Positions 1 through 4,620 of a stretch of 10,526 bases of DNA are shown here, in pieces. The translations under genes and the position numbers were made by a program. Source of the DNA: an uncultured Clostridia bacterium (GTDB taxonomy: Bacteria; Bacillota; Clostridia; Christensenellales; UBA1242). The stretch spans positions 1-10,526 of the forward strand of contig CANQCE010000026.1 of NCBI GenBank assembly GCA_947589655.1, written 5' to 3'. Under the pieces are notes generated by a model. It had not been told where the DNA came from. It searched no databases and saw only the letters and a program-made list of their open reading frames with translations. Numbering within the stretch: position 1 is the stretch's first letter; each line of letters opens with the position of its first letter.

Positions 1-226
1 CCGTATCATTCCACGGAACCGTTCCCTTGCTTCCGGCTTCCGATGTGGTGAGCCCCACATATTCCGTGAGCTTCTGCGTGCAGGCCTCGTCGGCAAACTC
101 CTCCACGAGATAACCGATTCCTGCCGGAAGGCCTGTAGCAATCTTCGAATCATCATTGCCCAGAGCAAACACAGCCACGCCAGCAAGTTTTGGTGCTGCC
201 GCAGGGGCAAATGCCCTTGGCACAAC
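1..226 (-). other. Open minus-strand reading frame of unknown identity, cut by the window edge
   Basis: On the minus strand one frame is open from base 226 to base 1 (75 codons), just downstream of an in-frame TAG at 229-227. The translation has a natural, Ala/Gly-rich and acidic make-up, for example the pieces KLAGVAVFALGNDD, GLPAGIGYLVEEFADEA and LTEYVGLTTSEAGSKG. Its GC-rich codons (CTC, GCC, ACG, GGA) are unlike those of the rest of the window. I do not recognise the family and see no convincing start: GTG at 223-221 or 178-176 are the only near candidates, and neither has a ribosome binding site. The frame overlaps the apparent 5' end of the DUF6273 gene on the other strand, so both cannot be right as drawn. 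It could be the end of a foreign gene joined here by recombination or by an assembly chimera. Confidence 0.3.
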
Positions 227-239
227 CTACGCCACAGCC

Positions 240-1343
240 ATGGGAACAGAAAAGTGCATTGTGGATGTTTCAGTGCGAGTTAGTGTTAAAGATATATCGG
301 CATCTGGCGATGCAACAGGGAATTTCAATTTTGTGCTGGATGGACTTGCGGAGGAACCAGAGGTTGGAGATATATGGAGAGTTGACACCAAAAGTTTCCA
401 CGCATACAGCCTTGAAGACCTTATGGGAAAAATTTCAAATGGTGCAGGGAATATTGATGCAATCAACAGCATGATTGAGCAAGACCCAGACCACAAAATC
501 ACCTCCGCAGATATGTTAGCAAACAATGGTGGCGAGGAAATTCTTGTAACTCTCGGTGGCTACACTTGGACCCCAACATATCTTTCTTACGACAATGAAG
601 GCAATGTTATTTTAACACTTTGGATGAACGATTCCAGCGAACTTAATGGCAAAGCATACGACACCTCAAAAACATTTGGTTCAACAGGCACATCCACATG
701 GAATAGTGGTTTTTCAGCAAGTGGTGACGTAACAAACATTCCATACCCACCCAACATGTATGGCACAAGTTATATGAGTGCAGTTGTATTGAACAACGGA
801 GGAGGATATGCAACAAGCGAAGGTGCAACGGAACTGACAACAGCAACCCAGAATGCTGATTCTGCATTTGCACTGTTCACAATGGCAGACGGGGGATTAA
901 GAGACTTTATTGTCACCCCAGAACATGTTTCATGGCAAGAAAGCGGACAGAATGCAAAGGCACTGATAAGCAACTTGTCATACAATCTTCCAAACGAAAA
1001 TTGGGGAGATTTGACAAAAGTTCCGGACACAGATTTTTATTCAGCAGTTTACAATTACGCAGAAAAAACAGGCAATAATGCTTGGAATAATGACTGGCTT
1101 TGGTTGCCTTCATTGTCCGAAACTGGGGCTGATAACACCTCGAACGGAATTTGGGCAACTTCAACGGAACAACGTAAGAACACCACCTATTCTTGGCTGC
1201 GCTCTGGCAACGGCAATCGTGTTAGCGGTGCTTACCCCCTGACCTCCTCCGGTGGCGACTGGGACCTTTACAATGTGAGCAGTAATCACGCCGTGCGTCC
1301 TGCGCTGCACCTTAATTTAACCAAGGTTGCAAACAGTTTGTAA
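240..1343 (+). CDS. DUF6273-like C-type-lectin-fold protein, possible DGR target; 5' end uncertain
   Basis: Probable surface or ligand-binding protein of the DUF6273 type, a family with a C-type-lectin-like fold. From the ATG at 240 it has 367 residues. Family-like motifs are visible: GYTWTPTYLSYDNEGNVIL followed by TLWM, then VSWQESGQNAKA, WLPSLSETGADN, GIWATS, TYSWLRSG and the terminal VRPALHLNL. No signal peptide or membrane segment is apparent. The frame is open back to a TAA at 108-110, with a TTG at 156. No start has a ribosome binding site, so the true N-terminus is unsettled and the gene may be 5'-truncated or joined to foreign sequence. The last ~40 codons are GC-rich and almost all end in C, T or G, unlike the rest of the gene, which suggests a variable region. 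It is followed by its own terminator. The family call rests on recognised motifs; ligand and location are unknown. Confidence 0.7.
   Translation: MGTEKCIVDVSVRVSVKDISASGDATGNFNFVLDGLAEEPEVGDIWRVDTKSFHAYSLEDLMGKISNGAGNIDAINSMIEQDPDHKITSADMLANNGGEEILVTLGGYTWTPTYLSYDNEGNVILTLWMNDSSELNGKAYDTSKTFGSTGTSTWNSGFSASGDVTNIPYPPNMYGTSYMSAVVLNNGGGYATSEGATELTTATQNADSAFALFTMADGGLRDFIVTPEHVSWQESGQNAKALISNLSYNLPNENWGDLTKVPDTDFYSAVYNYAEKTGNNAWNNDWLWLPSLSETGADNTSNGIWATSTEQRKNTTYSWLRSGNGNRVSGAYPLTSSGGDWDLYNVSSNHAVRPALHLNLTKVANSL
1194..1316 (+). other. Candidate DGR variable region (VR) at the 3' end of the DUF6273 gene
   Basis: From the WLRSG codons to VRPALHLN, the 41 codons at 1194-1316 include none ending in A. 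In the 30 codons at 1203-1292, 27 end in C or T. By my count bases 1194-1310 are 72/117 G+C (about 62%), well above the flanking gene. DGR variable regions arise by adenine mutagenesis of AAY-rich template codons. This leaves NNC/NNT codons at the 3' end of a C-type-lectin-fold gene, followed by an invariant GC-rich stretch, here possibly 1290-1310. The pattern fits, but no template repeat or reverse transcriptase is in the window. Confidence 0.45.
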
Positions 1344-1354
1344 TTAATAAAACT

Positions 1355-1389
1355 AGGGCAAATGCAGAGAGCGTTTGTTCTATTTTTTT
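1355..1389 (+). terminator. Intrinsic terminator of the DUF6273 gene
   Basis: Arms 1355-1365 and 1371-1381 pair over 11 bp, counting G-U pairs, around the 5-base loop AGAGA. They are followed by A and seven T (1383-1389). The hairpin begins 12 bases after the stop codon and separates this gene from spoIVA. Confidence 0.75.
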
Positions 1390-1406
1390 GCTGTCTCTCA
1401 TACTAT
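1378..1406 (+). promoter_or_regulatory. Candidate sigma-E-type promoter of spoIVA
   Basis: The -10-like element CATACTAT (1399-1406) differs at one position from the sigma-E form CATACAAT. The -35-like element TTCTATT (1378-1384) lies 14 bases upstream, within the 13-15 base spacing known for sigma-E. In B. subtilis spoIVA is transcribed in the mother cell by sigma-E, so the element fits its gene. It overlaps the tail of the upstream terminator. Confidence 0.6.
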
Positions 1407-1429
1407 ATGGTATTCCATGGGAGGTTTTT

Positions 1430-2908
1430 ATGGAAAATTACCAAATTTATGAGGATATCAAAACTCGCACCAATGGTGATATATATGTTGGCGTGGTTGG
1501 ACCAGTGAGGGTGGGAAAATCTACCTTTATTTCGGAGTTTATGAAAAAACTTGTCATTCCAAACATTGAAAACAAAAATGTCAGGCAACGTGCTGTGGAT
1601 GAACTACCTCAAAGTGCAGACGGCAAAACCGTTATGACAACTCAACCGCGCTTTGTGCCGAACGAGGCGGTTGCAATTACTCTTGCCGAAGATGTGAAAT
1701 TGAAAGTGCGCATGATTGATTGTGTTGGCTATCTTGTGAGCGGTGCCATGGGCGTGACGGAAAACGAAAAGCCAAGGCTTGTTAAAACTCCGTGGTCTGA
1801 CGAAGAAATGCCGTTTGAAGTTGCGGCTGAACTTGGCACAAAAAAGGTGATAACAGAACACTCCACAGTTGGCATTGTGCTGACAACTGACGGCTCTGTG
1901 ACAGACATTGACAGGGCAAACTACATTGCAGCGGAAGAACGCGTTGTGGCTGAAATGGAGGAGTGCGGCAAGCCTTTTGTTATGGTGCTGAACTGCAAAA
2001 ACCCAAACAGTGCCGAAAGCAAAAAGTTGGCGCAGAATTTAAGTGAAAAATATGGCTGCCAAGTTGTTGCTATTAATGCACTTGAAATGAAAGATACAGA
2101 TGTTGACAGAATTTTTGAAAAACTGCTTTTAGATTTTCCTGTTAAAAGCATTAAGGTGGAGATGCCAAAATGGTTGCAAGCGCTTTCGTTTTCCAATCCT
2201 ATCATTGCAGAAATTGTAAATGAGGTTAAAAATTTTGCAACGGATGTTCGCAAAATAGGTGATGCCAAAAAAGATACCGTTGTGTTCACAGAAAGCGAGC
2301 GTTTTGCCCCAATCACATTTAAGAACATTGAAATGGGCGAGGGGGTGATACGCTTTAGCATTGTTCCAAAAGACAACTTGTTCTATCAGGTGCTTTCGCA
2401 GGAGTGCGGTTTTGAAATTGCAGACGATTATCAACTGGTTTCTTATATCAAAAACCTTGCAGTTGCCAAGCAAGAATATGACAAGTTGAAAGACGCGCTT
2501 GCGCAGGTGGAAGAAACCGGCTATGGCGTGGTTGTGCCGCGTAAGGATGAATACACTCTGCAAGAGCCAGAGGTTGTTAAACAAGGTGGCAAGTTTGGTG
2601 TTAAAATTAAAGCCACGGCGCCAAGTTTGCATATTATAAAGGTGGATGTTCAAACGGAAGTGACCCCACTTGTTGGCAATGAAAGCCAAAGCCAAGACCT
2701 TGTAAGTTATTTAAATGAAAGGTTTGAAAGTTCGCCAGAGGACATTTGGGAAACCAACCTTTTTGGCAAGAGTTTGTATTCGTTAATTGATGACAGCATT
2801 GGCAGCAAAATTGTTTCAATGCCAGCCGATGTTCAAAGAAAAATGAAGAAAACTTTGGGAAGAATTGTCAATGAGGGCAAGGGCGGAGTGCTTTGCATTT
2901 TGTTGTAA
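1430..2908 (+). CDS. spoIVA: Stage IV sporulation protein A (spore coat basement-layer ATPase)
   Basis: SpoIVA is a mother-cell ATPase that polymerises on the forespore outer membrane, anchored by SpoVM, and forms the platform for coat assembly and cortex formation. The protein has 492 residues, the length of the B. subtilis protein. The N-terminal TRAFAC-like NTPase domain carries Walker A GPVRVGKST at residues 24-32 (Lys30), the threonine pair Thr70/Thr71 in KTVMTTQPRF, and Asp97 in VRMIDCVGY. These are the same positions as the functional residues of B. subtilis SpoIVA. The C-terminal region ends in GGVLCILL, as expected for the SpoVM-interacting, polymerisation-critical end. The ATG at 1430 is chosen because GGGAGG (1419-1424) sits 5 bases upstream and the protein then begins MENYQIYEDI; an in-frame TTG at 1388 lies inside the terminator T-run and is rejected. 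It is a single-gene unit with a sigma-E-like promoter and a strong terminator. No key residue is missing. Confidence 0.97.
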   Translation: MENYQIYEDIKTRTNGDIYVGVVGPVRVGKSTFISEFMKKLVIPNIENKNVRQRAVDELPQSADGKTVMTTQPRFVPNEAVAITLAEDVKLKVRMIDCVGYLVSGAMGVTENEKPRLVKTPWSDEEMPFEVAAELGTKKVITEHSTVGIVLTTDGSVTDIDRANYIAAEERVVAEMEECGKPFVMVLNCKNPNSAESKKLAQNLSEKYGCQVVAINALEMKDTDVDRIFEKLLLDFPVKSIKVEMPKWLQALSFSNPIIAEIVNEVKNFATDVRKIGDAKKDTVVFTESERFAPITFKNIEMGEGVIRFSIVPKDNLFYQVLSQECGFEIADDYQLVSYIKNLAVAKQEYDKLKDALAQVEETGYGVVVPRKDEYTLQEPEVVKQGGKFGVKIKATAPSLHIIKVDVQTEVTPLVGNESQSQDLVSYLNERFESSPEDIWETNLFGKSLYSLIDDSIGSKIVSMPADVQRKMKKTLGRIVNEGKGGVLCILL

Positions 2909-2960
2909 AAGTTTTTGAAAGTTTGAGAAAATGCAATAAAGTTAAAAAAATAACAAAAAA

Positions 2961-2999
2961 AATTAAAAAAAGAGGCGAAAAAAACCTCTTTTTTTAATT
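2961..2999 (+). terminator. spoIVA terminator, perfect 15-bp hairpin
   Basis: Arms 2961-2975 and 2985-2999 are perfectly complementary (AATT, seven A, GAGG against CCTC, seven T, AATT) around the 9-base loop 2976-2984. The T-run on the 3' arm, and the A-run on the 5' arm, make it able to terminate in both directions. It begins 52 bases after the spoIVA stop codon. Confidence 0.85.
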
Positions 3000-3081
3000 T
3001 GCACATATTTGCAACAAGCATTTTTGCACTTTATTTAAAAAATATTAACATAATTTTGTTGTTGTGTTGCAAAGTAAGAAT

Positions 3082-3321
3082 ATGTATTTCAATTATCATG
3101 CCAAAGTTATGCGTTTGATTGAAAGTGGTCAGGCAGAGTGTTATGAATTTTTAAAGGAATATCACAAAATCTCGCCCTGCCTTTTGATTTACTTTAAAAA
3201 TCATCCACCAATGCCAATCCGTGAACACAAATTTGACGAATATATGTTTTTGCTTGCCAAATACGGCGTTTTTGAAAGGTCGGAAAGCCCGAGCGAAAAT
3301 AAAAAAAACGAAAAAATATAA
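3082..3321 (+). CDS. Small conserved-looking protein of unknown function
   Basis: This encodes 79 residues that I do not recognise as a named family. The core is globular in make-up and rich in aromatic residues: NYHAKVMRLIESGQAECYEF, EYHKISPCLLIYF, and a HPPMPIREHKFDEYM stretch with closely spaced His, Pro, Arg and Glu. It has no signal peptide or membrane segment. The last ~12 residues (SENKKNEKI) are Lys/Asn-rich because the gene runs into an A-rich tract. The ATG at 3082 is preferred over the GTG at 3064: the protein then starts MYFNYHAKVM, and a weak purine stretch (AAAGTAAGA) lies upstream, while the GTG has none. It lies downstream of the spoIVA terminator, so it is probably a separate unit, and it converges on the glycosyltransferase gene. 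A role in sporulation is possible only by proximity. Confidence 0.65.
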   Translation: MYFNYHAKVMRLIESGQAECYEFLKEYHKISPCLLIYFKNHPPMPIREHKFDEYMFLLAKYGVFERSESPSENKKNEKI

Positions 3322-3387
3322 AAAATTAGCAAAAAATGATGTAAAAATGCAAAAAAAATAATAAAAAAGCGAAAAAATGCGAAAAAA
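3301..3387. other. Phased A-tract region, predicted curved DNA
   Basis: Nine A-runs of 5-8 bases sit at 3301-3308, 3311-3316, 3320-3325, 3331-3336, 3343-3347, 3351-3358, 3363-3368, 3372-3377 and 3382-3387. Their centres are on average 10.0 bases apart, about one helical turn. The last two repeat units are a perfect tandem copy of GCGAAAAAAT (3369-3378 and 3379-3388). A-runs continue less regularly to 3444. The tract starts inside the 3' end of the small gene and fills the space between two convergent genes. Confidence 0.65.
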
Positions 3388-3441
3388 TATGAGATATAAA
3401 CATAAAAAAATAAAAATTATATAAATAAAAAACAAAATAAA

Positions 3442-3463
3442 AAATACGCGGCTGGGCGTATTT
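3442..3463 (-). terminator. Intrinsic terminator of the GT8 glycosyltransferase gene
   Basis: Arms 3442-3449 and 3456-3463 pair perfectly over 8 bp (AAATACGC / GCGTATTT) around the 6-base loop GGCTGG. Read on the minus strand, the hairpin starts 3 bases after the stop codon at 3467-3469 and runs into a long T-rich stretch, as expected for a terminator. On the plus strand only a short T/C stretch follows, so any effect on the small gene would be weaker. Confidence 0.8.
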
Positions 3464-3466
3464 CTT

Positions 3467-4333
3467 TCAAGCATTATTTTTTTCTGGCTTTGGTGGCGGA
3501 TTTTGTGTTTTAAAGCATTTGTATTTTTCTCTCAACTCGTCCGCTTGCTTGTAAATTTCGTCAAACATGGTGATTTTCAAACTTTTATGCACTTTTTCGC
3601 GCTGCCACTGCTTGATGTTGTAAATATGAAATCCAAATGGCAAAAAGAACACAATGCCCTTGCAGAAATGCTTAACAACTGTGTCTGGCTTTATCTTGCG
3701 TTGCTCGTTGAACCTGAACGGCAGATATTTTTTCTTGCCATATTTGTTCAGAGCGGTTTGGTCTGGCATTATCATCTTCTTTTCGGTGACCATTTTGCGA
3801 CATTTTTCAAAAAGACCGCTCTCTTTCATGTGGCGAATGTTCATTAGCATCACGCCCGAGTTGCAATAGGTTGGCCTTATCCAAAAACGCCCCATATAAT
3901 CTTTGCACGCGGCAAAATCGAAATTGGAAACATCAATGTCATACAACTGCTTGATGTCCGAGCAGCACATGGTGTCTATATCCAAATAAATTGCCTTGTC
4001 TGGAATTTCAGGAACAAAATCGGCAAGCAGGCGCAGGAGGCAATAAGGGGTGTATCCACTCTGGTGGTTCTTGCCGTGAATGAGGTGCTTTTTGTAAAGC
4101 GTTGTAACATCCACTTTCGTCACTTTGCTTTCAGGGTTCTTCTGTTGAACAACCTCGTTCAAAATTTCAATTTCCTTGTCCGTGAACGCCGAAAACTTTG
4201 GATTTTCTTCCGACAGATCCATTGTGAAAGCAAAAATGTTAAGGGGCTCGTTGGTGTATTTTGCCACAGAAAGCACATTCATCAGCAGCCCTTCAAAATA
4301 TCCTTCATTCCCTGCATAAATAATTGGTATCAT
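3467..4333 (-). CDS. Glycosyltransferase, family GT8 type
   Basis: Likely a retaining, metal-dependent glycosyltransferase of family 8, which moves a sugar from a UDP-sugar to a glycan or protein acceptor. It has 288 residues. The start MIPIIYAGNEGYFEGLLMNV matches the nucleotide-binding first strand and helix of the family. The metal-binding DxD is D118-I-D120 in IYLDIDTMC, followed by NSGVMLMN (158-165), PDQTALN (190-196) and a late KHFCKG with His222, all typical of GT8. No signal peptide or certain membrane segment is present, so it is probably cytoplasmic. The C-terminal end is Lys/Pro-rich. The ATG is supported by GAGAGG six bases upstream on the minus strand. It is a single gene with its own promoter and terminator, divergent from the ABC transporter. 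The window does not show the donor or acceptor; surface polysaccharide or protein glycosylation is a guess. Confidence 0.85.
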   Translation of the reverse strand: MIPIIYAGNEGYFEGLLMNVLSVAKYTNEPLNIFAFTMDLSEENPKFSAFTDKEIEILNEVVQQKNPESKVTKVDVTTLYKKHLIHGKNHQSGYTPYCLLRLLADFVPEIPDKAIYLDIDTMCCSDIKQLYDIDVSNFDFAACKDYMGRFWIRPTYCNSGVMLMNIRHMKESGLFEKCRKMVTEKKMIMPDQTALNKYGKKKYLPFRFNEQRKIKPDTVVKHFCKGIVFFLPFGFHIYNIKQWQREKVHKSLKITMFDEIYKQADELREKYKCFKTQNPPPKPEKNNA

Positions 4334-4374
4334 CTTTTCCTCTCTGAAAATTTGTGAGCGTTTTTGCGTCGCTT

Positions 4375-4409
4375 TATAGCATTATAGCATCAAATTTTCA
4401 AAACTCCAA
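4375..4409 (-). promoter_or_regulatory. Promoter of the GT8 gene with tandem 8-bp repeat
   Basis: On the minus strand a perfect TATAAT (4386-4381) lies 17 bases from TTGGAG (4409-4404). The TTGGAG matches only half of the -35 consensus. The -10 is embedded in two tandem copies of TATAGCAT (4375-4382 and 4383-4390, plus-strand reading). About 50 bases of leader follow before the start codon. Confidence 0.55.
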
Positions 4410-4503
4410 CTAACTTTATCTGTTTGCTGAAATTTGATTTGTTAAAAATAAAGTTGTCTAATATTTTTGAAATTTTGAGATGAGCTTTATTATTTTTTCA
4501 ACA

Positions 4504-4559
4504 TACTTGCAAAAGTAAGATTAATCTGCCAACCTGGAAGTTGTTTGTTGGGCTTTTTT
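4504..4559 (+). promoter_or_regulatory. Hairpins upstream of the ABC transporter promoter
   Basis: Two small plus-strand hairpins lie in the divergent region. The first is TACTT/AAGTA (4504-4508, 4513-4517) closed by the GNRA-type tetraloop GCAA. The second is CCAAC/GTTGG (4529-4533, 4547-4551) with a 13-base loop, followed by GC and six T (4554-4559), which resembles a weak terminator. They could end upstream transcription or form a leader of a longer transcript. The stems are short, so this is tentative. Confidence 0.3.
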
Positions 4560-4566
4560 AAACAGT

Positions 4567-4595
4567 TTGACTTTAAAATGTCGTTATGATATTAT
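4567..4595 (+). promoter_or_regulatory. Sigma-A-type promoter of the ABC transporter gene
   Basis: TTGACT (4567-4572) and TATTAT (4590-4595) are separated by 17 bases. The expected start near 4602 would leave a leader of about 19 bases holding the ribosome binding site GAGGGG (4610-4615). Confidence 0.6.
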
Positions 4596-4620
4596 ATATA
4601 AATCTTCTCGAGGGGCATTC

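Noticed and set aside
156..239. TTG at 156 as the start of the DUF6273 protein
   Set aside because: It has no ribosome binding site, lies in the compositionally different edge segment and overlaps a more protein-like minus-strand frame. The ATG at 240 is used as a minimum, also without a good ribosome binding site.
1388..1429. TTG start adding 14 residues to SpoIVA
   Set aside because: It lies in the terminator T-run and before the promoter's likely start. The ATG at 1430 has GGGAGG and gives the exact family length and residue numbering.
2129..2695. 188-residue minus-strand open frame opposite spoIVA
   Set aside because: It is an antisense shadow: rich in Phe, His, Asn and Cys with no coherent domain, no ribosome binding site, and lying entirely within a certain gene.
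3369..3388. Short tandem repeat as a CRISPR or insertion remnant
   Set aside because: Two 10-bp copies without spacers or terminal repeats are better explained as part of the phased A-tract region.
4567..4620. TTG start adding 18 residues to the ABC transporter
   Set aside because: The TTG is the -35 element of the promoter, and the ATG at 4621 has a strong ribosome binding site and the standard MIEIKELTK start.
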